This document shows, piece after piece, positions 32,242-41,305 of a DNA stretch of 64,000 nucleotides. The stretch spans positions 62,001-126,000 of the forward strand of contig NZ_SOEF01000003.1 in the NCBI RefSeq assembly GCF_004366375.1, read 5' to 3'. The stretch's first letter is position 1. The number at the start of each line of letters is the position of its first letter. The notes below the pieces were generated by a model, which was not told the origin of the DNA, made no database searches, and saw only the letters and a list, made by a program, of their open reading frames with translations. The translations under genes and the position numbers were made by a program. Source of the DNA: Halanaerobium congolense (GTDB taxonomy: Bacteria > Bacillota > Halanaerobiia > Halanaerobiales > Halanaerobiaceae).

Positions 32242-34692
32242 TCAAGCTCCATTTTCATCGATTTTTTCAACCAACTTATTACAATTAAGTTCTACAACAG
32301 GGCAGCCTTCCGGCAGAGAATCTAAAAATTTATGACCATAAGATCTGCTTTTAACCCTGCGGTCAAATAAAATTATAAGGCCCTTATCTTTTTTTGATCG
32401 AATTAAACGACCAAAACCCTGGCGGAATTTAATTACCGCCTGTGGTAAGGCAAGATTATAGAAGGGGTTTAGACCCTCTGCTTTTAACAAATCCTCTTTT
32501 GCCTGATATAATGGCTCGCCAGGCACCGGAAAAGGTAGTTTAACCATTACTAAATACTTTAAAATATCTCCAGGTAAATCTACCCCCTCCCAAAAACTTG
32601 AGGTCCCAAAAATAACTGTATTATACTCAGCTCTAAATTCCTGCATAATATAATTACGTGACAATCTAGACTGAGATAAAATTCTGATTCCTAATTCTTC
32701 TAATTCATCCTTCAGATTATTATAGCAATAACTCAGCATTCGATAAGAGGTAAATAAAACCATTGTTGAGCCTCGGCTTTTAGAAATTATCTTTTTCAAA
32801 TTGATTACAAGTTCTTTTAAAAAGTTTTTATTACCCGGATCAGGAAAATCAAGTGGAATCAACAATTCTGCCTGTTTAGAATAGTCAAAAGGTGACTCAA
32901 CCTTTAATTCTTCAGCAGTTTTTATACCTGTTTCTCGATAAAAATAATCAAACGAGTTAGCAGCAGTTATGGTAGCAGAAGTAAAGATTATATTTGTTAA
33001 TTTTGACCAGAGCATATCTGGCAAAAATTTACCGGCATCTATCGGAGCAGATTTTTGAACTATCTGTTCAGAGCCTCGATAATAACTTGATTCCAGCCAA
33101 AAAACATAATCATCATCTGCTGCTTCTAAATTAAATTCTATTCTTTTAATCAAATCATGACAGCGGTTAATGCTTGATTTGATTTTCATTTCACTTTCAT
33201 CAGTCTCAGCTTCTAAGCCGAGATATAAATTTTCATATATAATCTGCAGAAAAGAAAAATTATTTTTTAAATAAGCAGCTAAATCTTGGGCGGTTTGATA
33301 AAACTCCTGCCACTTCATCTCTGACTGCAGTTTTTGATTAACCGTAATCTTTTTATCTCGATAATCTGCAATTAAATCTTTTAATTCATTAAAATACTGA
33401 GGAATTAAGTCTCTTATTTTTTGAGTTGTTGGAATTATTTTTTTATCTAAAATATCTCTCAATCTTTTCTGATCACTATCAACAGCCAAGGCTATATCCT
33501 CTCTAATTTCCGATAAAAGAGAGTTTTTATCACCACTTAATCTTTTCAACCAGTTATCAAGCAGAGGCTGATATAAGGGGTGACCTAAATGATCTGTTGC
33601 AATTTCTCCAATATTATGAGCTTCATCGATAATTAAATGATTAAAGTTAGGTAAAATACCGCGATCAGCAGAACCAGCATCATCTTTAACTCTAGCATCA
33701 GATAAAAGAAGATGATGATTAACTATCAAAATATCAGCTTTATAGATTGCTTTCCTGGCCTGCATGAAATAACAATTTGAATAAAAGGGACAGGAAGTTT
33801 TTAAACAGAGATCACTTTCAGCTGCAATTTGATTCCAAATTAATTTTTTTAACTGAAAATTTATTTCGGATTTTTCTCCAGCTTCAGTCTGTTTTTTCCA
33901 ATCATTTAATTCATGGAAAAGCTCTGCTTTTATTTTTAAATCATCGTTCTCAAAATTCTTTTTAAAATTTTTGAATTTACGCAGACAGAGATAATTATTT
34001 CTGCCTTTAACTAAGACAGCATTAAAATCAAAATCTAAAACCCGCTTTAAAGTCACTAGATCTTTATTTATCAGCTGTTCCTGTAAATTTATCGTATTTG
34101 TTGACACTACAATTCTTGCCTGATTTAAATTATTATAAAAAAGAGCTGGTATTAAATAAGCAAATGATTTACCAGTACCTGTACCCGCCTCAATAAAATC
34201 AAATTGATGTTGATTAAAGGAGTTAATAATTTTTTCGGCTGTTAAAAGCTGTTCTTTTCTTTCTGAAAAATTATCAATTTCTTGAGCTAGTTTACCCTCT
34301 TTTTTAAAATAACTTAAAATTTCTTCTTTATCCAATTTTTTATTTTCTTTTTTGCTGCCGGCCTCAACTACTACATAAATTTGATCAGCCTGATTATTTA
34401 CTATGGCAAAACCAATTCCTCTTTCTGCCATTTTAGCAGCCAGTCTAATATCAGCAGCCGATGGTGTTAAGTCACCAGAAGGATGGTTGTGAATAATCAT
34501 TTCGCCAGCCATTAAATTATTGATTACAGCTGGTGCAGAATAACTATTACCTCTTGCCAGTACTTCAATATCTTCAATGATATTTTTATTATTTAATTGA
34601 GCTCTCATAAATATTTCATTACCAGAAGCTGCTTCAATTTCATTTTCTATTATATTTCCAACTTCTAATAACATTTCAGCACTAGCAGACAA
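32242..34692 (-). CDS. RadC-type JAMM domain fused to DinG/XPD-family helicase
   Basis: This is a two-part DNA metabolism protein of 816 aa. Residues 1-110 resemble the RadC JAMM domain, with HNHPSG (68-73) and Asp81 forming the metal site together with an upstream Glu. Residues 140-816 are a DinG/XPD superfamily 2 helicase: Walker A EAGTGTGKS (168-176), four cysteines likely holding an Fe-S cluster (236, 296, 301, 307), DEAH (356-359), and C-terminal GFGRLIRSKKDKG. The start is TTG behind GGGAGGA. Helicase activity is well supported; the role of the JAMM part is unknown. It lies between nfo and the sleB-like gene. Confidence 0.88.
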   Translation of the reverse strand: MSASAEMLLEVGNIIENEIEAASGNEIFMRAQLNNKNIIEDIEVLARGNSYSAPAVINNLMAGEMIIHNHPSGDLTPSAADIRLAAKMAERGIGFAIVNNQADQIYVVVEAGSKKENKKLDKEEILSYFKKEGKLAQEIDNFSERKEQLLTAEKIINSFNQHQFDFIEAGTGTGKSFAYLIPALFYNNLNQARIVVSTNTINLQEQLINKDLVTLKRVLDFDFNAVLVKGRNNYLCLRKFKNFKKNFENDDLKIKAELFHELNDWKKQTEAGEKSEINFQLKKLIWNQIAAESDLCLKTSCPFYSNCYFMQARKAIYKADILIVNHHLLLSDARVKDDAGSADRGILPNFNHLIIDEAHNIGEIATDHLGHPLYQPLLDNWLKRLSGDKNSLLSEIREDIALAVDSDQKRLRDILDKKIIPTTQKIRDLIPQYFNELKDLIADYRDKKITVNQKLQSEMKWQEFYQTAQDLAAYLKNNFSFLQIIYENLYLGLEAETDESEMKIKSSINRCHDLIKRIEFNLEAADDDYVFWLESSYYRGSEQIVQKSAPIDAGKFLPDMLWSKLTNIIFTSATITAANSFDYFYRETGIKTAEELKVESPFDYSKQAELLIPLDFPDPGNKNFLKELVINLKKIISKSRGSTMVLFTSYRMLSYCYNNLKDELEELGIRILSQSRLSRNYIMQEFRAEYNTVIFGTSSFWEGVDLPGDILKYLVMVKLPFPVPGEPLYQAKEDLLKAEGLNPFYNLALPQAVIKFRQGFGRLIRSKKDKGLIILFDRRVKSRSYGHKFLDSLPEGCPVVELNCNKLVEKIDENGA

Positions 34693-34694
34693 CT

Positions 34695-35534
34695 TTAGTC
34701 CTCCCTTAACTTTTTTAATAATATAACATCATCATCTTTTTGTTTTTCAAATTGAGGTGTTTCTAAAATAAAAATTTTATCCTTTAACTGAGGATGATTA
34801 ATCACCCTTTTAAAAGCCTGACTCCCAATTTTCCCTTCTCCTAGATGAGCATGTTCATCTTTATTTGTACAACAGTCATATTTCGAATCATTAAGGTGAA
34901 TAACTTTTAAATGTTCTAGACCAATAATTTCATCAAAATCAGTTATTAATTTTTCTAAACCTTCTGCTTCTGCTAGATTGTATTTAGCAGCAAAAGCATG
35001 ACAGCTGTCAATACAGATACCAAGTCGTTCAGGAAGGTCTACAGCTTCCAAAATAGATTTAAGCTGTGAAAATTCTTCCCCAATACTTGTACCAGCACCA
35101 GCAGTGTTTTCTAAAAGAATCATAGTCTCACTGTCAACTTCAGCTAAAATTTCATTTAAAGCCTCTGCTATTCTTCGAATACCACTTTCTAAACCAGAAC
35201 CAGTATGGCTGCCTGGATGAAAAATCAGGTATTCAGCTCCGAGCCTGTCACAGCGCTGGTATTCAGACTTAAGAGCTGAAATTGATTTCCCCCACAATTC
35301 ATCTTTAGGAGACGCCAGATTAATCAGGTAAGCAGCATGTACTACAACTGGATCAATCTCATATTTTTTTCTTGCTGCCCTGAATTTTTCTGCTTCTTCT
35401 GCTTTAACCTCACGCATTTTCCAGCCGCGTGGATTTTTGACAAAGATCTGCATTGAATTACAGCCAATATCAGCTGCTCTTTTAAAGGACTTATCAAGGC
35501 CGCCAGCTATAGAAACATGTTTACCCAAAATCAT
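34695..35534 (-). CDS. nfo: Endonuclease IV
   Basis: This is an AP endonuclease of base excision repair with a trinuclear zinc site. It has N-terminal GKHVSIAGGLDKSF, central RLGICIDSCHAFAA and C-terminal HLNDSKYDCCTNKDEH with HAHLGEG, all carrying metal ligands. It has about 279 aa. I choose the ATG at 35534, since GGAG lies directly against the earlier ATG at 35546. It is 2 bases ahead of the helicase gene, so DNA repair functions are grouped. Confidence 0.95.
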   Translation of the reverse strand: MILGKHVSIAGGLDKSFKRAADIGCNSMQIFVKNPRGWKMREVKAEEAEKFRAARKKYEIDPVVVHAAYLINLASPKDELWGKSISALKSEYQRCDRLGAEYLIFHPGSHTGSGLESGIRRIAEALNEILAEVDSETMILLENTAGAGTSIGEEFSQLKSILEAVDLPERLGICIDSCHAFAAKYNLAEAEGLEKLITDFDEIIGLEHLKVIHLNDSKYDCCTNKDEHAHLGEGKIGSQAFKRVINHPQLKDKIFILETPQFEKQKDDDVILLKKLRED

Positions 35535-35566
35535 TTTAGAATCCATCTCCAGTTAACTATATTCTC

Positions 35567-35595
35567 GATCAGTTTGAGGATTATTCAAACCGATC
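35567..35595 (-). other. Hairpin between pnp and nfo
   Basis: An 11-bp stem with one mismatch (GATCAGTTTGA at 35567-35577 and TCAAACCGATC at 35585-35595) with a 7-base loop lies 11 bases past the pnp stop. It lacks a U-tract, so it is more likely a processing or stability element than a terminator. Confidence 0.5.
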
Positions 35596-35605
35596 AAATC
35601 TTAAA

Positions 35606-37696
35606 TTATTCTTTATCTTCTAATTCTTTTTTTGCATCTTTCAAGGATAAATTAATTCTGTCCTGGTTATCTATTTCAATTACTTTTACAGGAATTTCAT
35701 CTCCTACAGAAACAACGTCACCAACTTCTTTAACATGATGATCAGCTAATTTAGAAATATGAACAAGACCTTCTTTATTTGGTAGAATTTCTACAAAGGC
35801 ACCAAAGTTCATGATTCTCTTTACCTTACCCTGATAGATTTTGCCAACTTCTACCTCTTCAGTCAAGCGCTCAATCATTTCTTTTGCTCTCTGTCCACCT
35901 TCTTGATCATCAGTCAAGATCTTAACCAGACCGTCATCTTCGATATCAATATCGGCTCCAGTTTCATCAATAATCTTATTGATCATCTTACCACCAGGTC
36001 CAATAACAAATCTGATTTTTTCGGGATCAATATTCATGGTAATGATTGCAGGTGCATTTGCCGATAATTCTGGACGAGGTTCAGGAATAACATCCAGCAT
36101 TTTATCCATAATATGCATTCTACCTTTTTTAGCTTTATTTAAAGCCTCTTCTAAAACATCATATGATAGACCTTTAAGCTTCATATCCATCTGTAGGGCT
36201 GTAATACCATCTTTGGTACCAGCAACTTTAAAGTCCATATCACCATGGAAATCTTCAAAACCCTGAATATCAGATAAAACAACTATCTCATCATCTTTTT
36301 TCATTAAGCCCATTGCAATACCAGCCACAGGTGCTTTAATTGGTACTCCAGCAGCCATTAGGGCTAAGGTACTACCACAGATACTTGCCTGAGAAGAAGA
36401 TCCATTTGATTCTAAGACCTCAGATACAATTCTAATTGTATAGGGAAAATCTTCTTCAGATGGAATAACAGGTAATAAGGCTTTTTCACCCAGGGTACCA
36501 TGTCCAATTTCTCTTCTACCCGGTGAACGCATTGGAGAAGTTTCACCAACACAGAAAGATGGGAAATTATAGTGGTGCATATAACGCTTAGTTTCTTTTT
36601 CTCCCAGACCAAATAAGATCTGCTCATCTCTGGCTGATCCTAAAGTTAAAACACTTAGAGCCTGAGTTTCACCTCTGGTAAAAATTCCTGACCCATGAGC
36701 TCTAGGCACAAAATCAACCTCTGCCCAGATAGGTCTAACCTCATCATAATTTCTGCCATCAGGACGAGTACCATCTTCAATAATTAAACTCTTAACAGAT
36801 TTTTTGAGCATTTTTTCAAATGCCAGTCCAAGCTGTCCCTGAATATCTTCGTCTTCTTCTGGATTTATTTTTTCTTTCAACTCAGCCTTAAGTTCGTCCA
36901 ATCTTTCATTACGAGACTGCTTATTCTGAATTTGAATTGCCTCTTTCATTGCACCTTCCAAAATTTCGTCTACCTGTTTCTGAATTTCCTGATCTACAGT
37001 TGGAGATTCAAAAGGAACTTTTTCTATTCCAGCTTCTGCTCTCATTTCTTCCTGAAGAGCAATAATTTTTTTAATCTCAGCATGGGCAATTTTCATTGCC
37101 TCTAGGATTTTAGCTTCACTTACCTCATTAGCACTGGCTTCTACCATCATGATTGCATCTTTACTTCCAGCTACTACAAGATCAAGATCACTATTTTCTC
37201 TTTCTTCTTCATTTGGATTAATAATGATTTCTTCCTCTACTATTCCTACCTTGACACCACCGATTGGACCGGCAAAAGGAATGTCAGATAGAGTTAAGGC
37301 TGCAGAAGCACCATTTAAGGCAGCTACTTCAGGGTCGTGATCATCATCAACAGATAAAATTGTAGCTACAATTTGTACATCCTGTCTGTAGCCATCTGGA
37401 AACAGTGGTCTTATTGATCTGTCAATTACTCTAGCAGCAAGTGTTGCTTCATCTCTGGGCCTACCTTCTCTTCTTAAAACACCACCAGGAATTTGTCCGA
37501 TCGCATAAACTCTTTCCTCATAATTAACCATCAGTGGGAAATAGTTCATTCCTGGTCTTGGTTCATCCATAGTTGCTGTAACTAAAACCTGAGTATCTCC
37601 ACAGCGGACTACTACAGAACCATTGGCCTGTTTAGCCACTTTGCCGGTCGAAAAATTAAATTCATCTCCGGCATAATCAATTGTCCATTCATTCAT
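35606..37696 (-). CDS. pnp: Polyribonucleotide nucleotidyltransferase (PNPase)
   Basis: This is a phosphorolytic 3'-5' exoribonuclease of the degradosome. It has two RNase PH domains (about 1-210 and 300-530), a KH domain (about 555-615, [20 protein letters not shown]) and an S1 domain (about 620-690, [20 protein letters not shown]). Its 696 aa are standard. GGAGGAAA precedes the ATG. It follows rpsO after a strong hairpin, the classical arrangement. RNase J (8653) is its likely functional partner. Confidence 0.98.
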   Translation of the reverse strand: MNEWTIDYAGDEFNFSTGKVAKQANGSVVVRCGDTQVLVTATMDEPRPGMNYFPLMVNYEERVYAIGQIPGGVLRREGRPRDEATLAARVIDRSIRPLFPDGYRQDVQIVATILSVDDDHDPEVAALNGASAALTLSDIPFAGPIGGVKVGIVEEEIIINPNEEERENSDLDLVVAGSKDAIMMVEASANEVSEAKILEAMKIAHAEIKKIIALQEEMRAEAGIEKVPFESPTVDQEIQKQVDEILEGAMKEAIQIQNKQSRNERLDELKAELKEKINPEEDEDIQGQLGLAFEKMLKKSVKSLIIEDGTRPDGRNYDEVRPIWAEVDFVPRAHGSGIFTRGETQALSVLTLGSARDEQILFGLGEKETKRYMHHYNFPSFCVGETSPMRSPGRREIGHGTLGEKALLPVIPSEEDFPYTIRIVSEVLESNGSSSQASICGSTLALMAAGVPIKAPVAGIAMGLMKKDDEIVVLSDIQGFEDFHGDMDFKVAGTKDGITALQMDMKLKGLSYDVLEEALNKAKKGRMHIMDKMLDVIPEPRPELSANAPAIITMNIDPEKIRFVIGPGGKMINKIIDETGADIDIEDDGLVKILTDDQEGGQRAKEMIERLTEEVEVGKIYQGKVKRIMNFGAFVEILPNKEGLVHISKLADHHVKEVGDVVSVGDEIPVKVIEIDNQDRINLSLKDAKKELEDKE

Positions 37697-37719
37697 GTTT
37701 TTTCCTCCTCATTCAAATA

Positions 37720-37743
37720 AAGAGCGGGGATTGCCCCGCTCTT
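37720..37743 (-). terminator. Strong hairpin between rpsO and pnp
   Basis: A 10-bp GC-rich stem AAGAGCGGGG / CCCCGCTCTT (37720-37729 and 37734-37743) has a 4-base loop. On the minus strand TATTT follows. It probably terminates part of the rpsO transcripts or is an RNase processing site, leaving pnp expressed by readthrough. Confidence 0.75.
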
Positions 37744-37756
37744 TTAGTGTGCATTA

Positions 37757-38023
37757 TTAACCGCGAAGTCCTAATTTAGAAATAAGTTCACGATAACGCA
37801 GAACATCATTATTTTGTAAATATCTTAATAACTTTCTTCTAGTACCAACCATTTTTAAAAGACCTCTTCTTGAATGATGATCATTCTTATGATCTTTTAA
37901 ATGTTCAGTTAATTCAGCAATTCTTGCTGTTAAAAGTGCTACCTGTACTTCAGTTGAGCCAGTATCGCCTTCTTCTAACTGATATTCTTTTATAATTTCT
38001 TGCTTTTTCTCTTTACTTAACAT
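37757..38023 (-). CDS. rpsO: 30S ribosomal protein S15
   Basis: This primary 16S rRNA-binding protein of the 30S platform has 88 aa. It contains [23 protein letters not shown] and the conserved [21 protein letters not shown] with the rRNA-contacting residues. GGAGGTG precedes the ATG. It has a likely private promoter (38120-38148) inside the end of ribF and a leader of about 90 bases that could bind S15. Confidence 0.99.
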   Translation of the reverse strand: MLSKEKKQEIIKEYQLEEGDTGSTEVQVALLTARIAELTEHLKDHKNDHHSRRGLLKMVGTRRKLLRYLQNNDVLRYRELISKLGLRG

Positions 38024-38148
38024 ATTAAATTCACCTCCTGTAAAACTAATTCGCCATAAGCCAAGATAACGTCGGAGTTTCGTAATCCTAGCAAATGGTA
38101 ATTTAAAACTTTCCTTATAATTTTAACACAAAAGCTTACGTGTGTAAA
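38024..38148 (-). promoter_or_regulatory. rpsO promoter and candidate S15 autoregulatory leader
   Basis: The minus strand reads TTTACA (38148-38143), 17 bases, TAAAAT (38125-38120), starting near 38113. The leader can fold with CTA-ATT pairing to AAT-TAG (38084-38091 with 38046-38051) around an inner stem CGTTAT / ATGGCG containing two adjacent G-U pairs. Tandem G-U pairs near a junction resemble known S15-binding sites, so feedback by S15 is plausible. Confidence 0.4.
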
Positions 38149-39046
38149 GAACATCTTGCTCCATCTGGGCAATTAATTCTTCTTTAGTATTGAAATCTTT
38201 TTCATCTCGAATAAATTCGATAATATCTACACATACTCTTTTATCATAAAGATCATCCTCAAAATCTAGAATATAGACTTCAAAAGAAATATCTTGATTA
38301 TTAAAAGTTGGGTTATAACCTAAATTTGCCGCAGCTATATATTCTCTGCCATCAAATTTTACTTGAGCTGCATAAACCCCTTCTGGTGGCAGAGCATAAT
38401 TAGTTTCCAACTTCAAATTTGCGGTTGGAAAACCTAGCTTTCTTCCAATTTTCTTCCCATGTACGACTTTTCCACACATTTGGTATGGCCTGCCCAGCAA
38501 TTTTTTAGCTTTTTTTATTTTGCCGTGTTTTAAAAGATTTCTGATTCGGGTACTAGAAATCCGATCATCACTAGCATGAAGTTGGGAAATGATTTTAGTT
38601 TGATAGCCGTGGAGGCTTCCCATTTCTTTTAATATTTCGACATTACCTTCATTTTTATGGGCAAAACGAAAATCATCACCCACTACAACTGTATTTATTC
38701 TGATCTTTCCTATTAAAATTTCGTTAATAAATTCTTCAGCTCTTAAAGCTGCAAATTCTTGATTAAATTCCTGTTCAAAATAATAATCTACTCCCATTTC
38801 CTGCAGAATGGAAATTTTTTGTCTGCGGGAAACAATTGAAGGTGGGGGGGGGTTTCCAGGAATGATTTCTAAGGGGTGAGGATGAAAAGATAAAACTGCA
38901 GCTGGATAATTATTTTCGCTAGCTTCTTTTATTGCCTCATTAATAATTAATTGATGACCTTTATGTAGGCCATCAAAAGCCCCTATTGCAAGACAGGTAT
39001 TGCTTTTTCTATATTTATTATATTCTTTGCTTGTTATAATCTGCAT
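38123..39046 (-). CDS. ribF: Bifunctional riboflavin kinase/FMN adenylyltransferase
   Basis: This enzyme makes FMN and FAD from riboflavin. The N-terminal adenylyltransferase domain has AIGAFDGLHKGHQ near residue 20 and the SSTRIRNLL motif. The C-terminal kinase domain (about 180-300) has GRKLGFPTANL. It has 307 aa from the chosen ATG (39046), which lies 7 bases after GGAGG; the open frame extends 19 codons further without a site. A run of nine C residues lies in the coding strand (38844-38852) giving NPPPPS. It follows truB in the conserved infB cluster. Confidence 0.96.
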   Translation of the reverse strand: MQIITSKEYNKYRKSNTCLAIGAFDGLHKGHQLIINEAIKEASENNYPAAVLSFHPHPLEIIPGNPPPPSIVSRRQKISILQEMGVDYYFEQEFNQEFAALRAEEFINEILIGKIRINTVVVGDDFRFAHKNEGNVEILKEMGSLHGYQTKIISQLHASDDRISSTRIRNLLKHGKIKKAKKLLGRPYQMCGKVVHGKKIGRKLGFPTANLKLETNYALPPEGVYAAQVKFDGREYIAAANLGYNPTFNNQDISFEVYILDFEDDLYDKRVCVDIIEFIRDEKDFNTKEELIAQMEQDVLYTRKLLC

Positions 39047-39062
39047 ATCATTTCCTCCAGCA

Positions 39063-39956
39063 TTAAATAAAAACCTTATGTGGTTGATAGATTGGATAAT
39101 CATCTACAATTTGATGTTGACTAATAGCTAAAAATTCTCCCGATTCTGAAAAGAGAAGAAAATAATCATTAACTTCTAAATCAATTTCAGATTCTACAAG
39201 ATTATCTTTGATTAAATAATTACCATTTGCTGCCCTCTGATATTCTTCAGTTTTAATAGTGTAATGTGGTAGATCTAAAATTTCATGACTTTCCTGTAGA
39301 ATGGTTCCACCATGTTTTTCAACCTCTTCAAAACTAATAGCTTCTTCAAGTTTAAAAGGGCCTGATTTAGTCCGCAGTAGAAAAGTCATAACTGCATTTG
39401 TATTTAGATTTTTTCCAATATCTCTAACCAGAGATCGAATATAAGTACCTCTGGAAACTTCAGCTCGAAAACGAATTAAAGGGAGGTTAATATCTAAAAC
39501 TTCAATCTCAAAAATTTCTATATTTCTGTTCTGACGCTCAACTTCAATTCCCCGTCGGGCTAACTGATAGAGACGTGATCCTTGATAATGCAGAGCAGAA
39601 TACATTGGGGGGATCTGCTGCTGTTTACCCTGAAATTTATGAATAACACTTTCAACCTCTGCTGCTGTTAAACTGTTCCAGTTTAGATCTTCTTTTATGG
39701 TTTCGCCTTCTAAATCCAAAGTGTCTGTTTTAAAACCTAATTTCATTTCACAAATATATTCTTTGCGGCTGTCATCTAAAAAGGGAATAATCTTAGTTGC
39801 TTTACCAAAGCAAACTCCCAAAACTCCTGCTGCTGCTGGATCTAGAGTACCTGTATGACCTGCTTTTTTTTCACCTAAAATCCCTCTTAATTTCTTGATT
39901 AGAGCAAAAGAAGAAATTCCAGGTGGTTTTAAAATATTTGCTGTTCCATTAAACAT
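39063..39956 (-). CDS. truB: tRNA pseudouridine(55) synthase
   Basis: This enzyme makes the universal pseudouridine 55 in tRNA. It has the N-terminal ILKPPGISSF, catalytic Asp in AGHTGTLDPAAAGVLG and RGTYIRSLVRDIG, all family hallmarks. It has 297 aa from the ATG at 39956. GGAGG lies 12 bases upstream; a TTG at 39977 lies before that site and is unlikely. The gene overlaps the end of nrnA by 8 bases. Confidence 0.97.
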   Translation of the reverse strand: MFNGTANILKPPGISSFALIKKLRGILGEKKAGHTGTLDPAAAGVLGVCFGKATKIIPFLDDSRKEYICEMKLGFKTDTLDLEGETIKEDLNWNSLTAAEVESVIHKFQGKQQQIPPMYSALHYQGSRLYQLARRGIEVERQNRNIEIFEIEVLDINLPLIRFRAEVSRGTYIRSLVRDIGKNLNTNAVMTFLLRTKSGPFKLEEAISFEEVEKHGGTILQESHEILDLPHYTIKTEEYQRAANGNYLIKDNLVESEIDLEVNDYFLLFSESGEFLAISQHQIVDDYPIYQPHKVFI

Positions 39957-40926
39957 ATTTTTTTGCAGCCTCCACAACTAAATTAATTGTTTCCTCCAGA
40001 GTCTTTTCAACAGTAGCACCCGCTGCTCTAGGGTGTCCACCACCATTAAATTCTGCAGCCAGCTCATTAACTTCTGCGTAAAAATTAGAGCGCAGACTGA
40101 CCTTAATTTCGGCTTCTTCCTCTTCTGTAAAAAGAATTCCAATCTCAACATCTTCAATATCTCTGGCCATACTAACTAAACCTTCAGTATAATCAGTCTC
40201 TGCTTCGTGCATCATCTGACGGCTGACATATAGCCAGGCTATTTTACCATTTGCACTTCTTTCAAGAGTAGCCAGGGCCAGCCCCTTTAAGATTAATGCT
40301 TTATAACTAATGCTGCCAAAAATCTTCTTGTTAATTTTGTAGATATCCACTCCAACATCCATCAAATCAGCCAAAATTCTGAGCACTCGAGAAGTAGTAT
40401 TTTCATAACGCAGAGCACCAGTATCTGTAATAATAGCTGTTGCCAGAGGTTCAGCTACCTGCATGGGAATGTCTATGCCAATCATTTCTACAGCAAAATT
40501 ATAAATTATTTCACCAACAGCTGCTCGATCAGATCCAACTAAATTAATTTTACCAAAATGACTATTATCGGCATGATGATCAATATTAATTATAAACTCT
40601 GCCCCTGCTGTTATTTCCGCCTCTAAATCAACCCGTTCTAAATTCCCTGAATCAAGAGTTATTAAAATATAATTTTCTGCTGCAAGATCTTTCTTCAACT
40701 TTTTAGAATCCGTATAAAACTCCTCACCCTCGGTCTCTAAAAAAGAAAAAGGAGCCAGAGTATCTCGATTAAGATAGGCTCTGACCTTTTTGTTTTTAAT
40801 TCTTAACAGACGAGTAAAAGCAGTTACTGATCCAATGCTGTCACCATCTGAACCAACATGGCCAACAATTAAAAAATTGTCATTTTTATTTATTAATTTA
40901 ATGATTTCTTTAATTTTTTTCTGCAT
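39949..40926 (-). CDS. nrnA: DHH/DHHA1 family nanoRNase (NrnA-type)
   Basis: This oligoribonuclease and pAp phosphatase family protein finishes RNA decay by hydrolysing very short RNAs. It has metal motifs GHVGSDGDSIGS near residue 22, TLDSG and DHHADN (about 120), and the C-terminal DHHA1 GGGHPRAAGA. Its 325 aa are normal. It lies between rbfA and truB, its usual place, overlapping rbfA by 17 bases. Confidence 0.95.
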   Translation of the reverse strand: MQKKIKEIIKLINKNDNFLIVGHVGSDGDSIGSVTAFTRLLRIKNKKVRAYLNRDTLAPFSFLETEGEEFYTDSKKLKKDLAAENYILITLDSGNLERVDLEAEITAGAEFIINIDHHADNSHFGKINLVGSDRAAVGEIIYNFAVEMIGIDIPMQVAEPLATAIITDTGALRYENTTSRVLRILADLMDVGVDIYKINKKIFGSISYKALILKGLALATLERSANGKIAWLYVSRQMMHEAETDYTEGLVSMARDIEDVEIGILFTEEEEAEIKVSLRSNFYAEVNELAAEFNGGGHPRAAGATVEKTLEETINLVVEAAKKYV

Positions 40927-41293
40927 CAGAGTCAGACTCCTTTATCTCTCCTGATTCTTTTAGATCTTTTATTATTTCGGAAATATGAACTCCATTTTCT
41001 ATAGAATCATCATAACGGAAAATAATCTCCGGTGTATGATGAATTTTTACTCTTTCTCCAACAAGCTTGCGAACAAATCCCTGAGCCTGCTGTAAACCTT
41101 CCATAGTTTCTTCTTTTTCTTTATCAGTTCCATAAACACTGATAAACACCTTAGCGTGTCTTAAGTCTCCACTGACTTCCACATCAGTTACAGAAACAAA
41201 ACCAATTCTAGGATCTTTCATTTCTCTTAATACGATTTGGCTTATTTCTTCTTTCAATAATTCTCCAACTCTTATTGCACGTTTGTTTGACAT
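40910..41293 (-). CDS. rbfA: Ribosome-binding factor A
   Basis: This 30S maturation factor acts on the 5' end of 16S rRNA. It has the KH-type fold with EISQIVLREMKDPRIGFVSVTDVEVS and AKVFISVYG. It has 127 aa, slightly long through an acidic C-terminal tail. It lies 12 bases after infB, with GAGGTGA as ribosome binding site. Confidence 0.97.
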   Translation of the reverse strand: MSNKRAIRVGELLKEEISQIVLREMKDPRIGFVSVTDVEVSGDLRHAKVFISVYGTDKEKEETMEGLQQAQGFVRKLVGERVKIHHTPEIIFRYDDSIENGVHISEIIKDLKESGEIKESDSDAEKN

Positions 41294-41305
41294 TTTACCT
41301 CACCT

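Noticed and set aside
36412-36627. 71-codon minus-strand open frame inside pnp
   Set aside because: It lies in another frame of pnp, has no ribosome binding site and shows no recognisable protein pattern.
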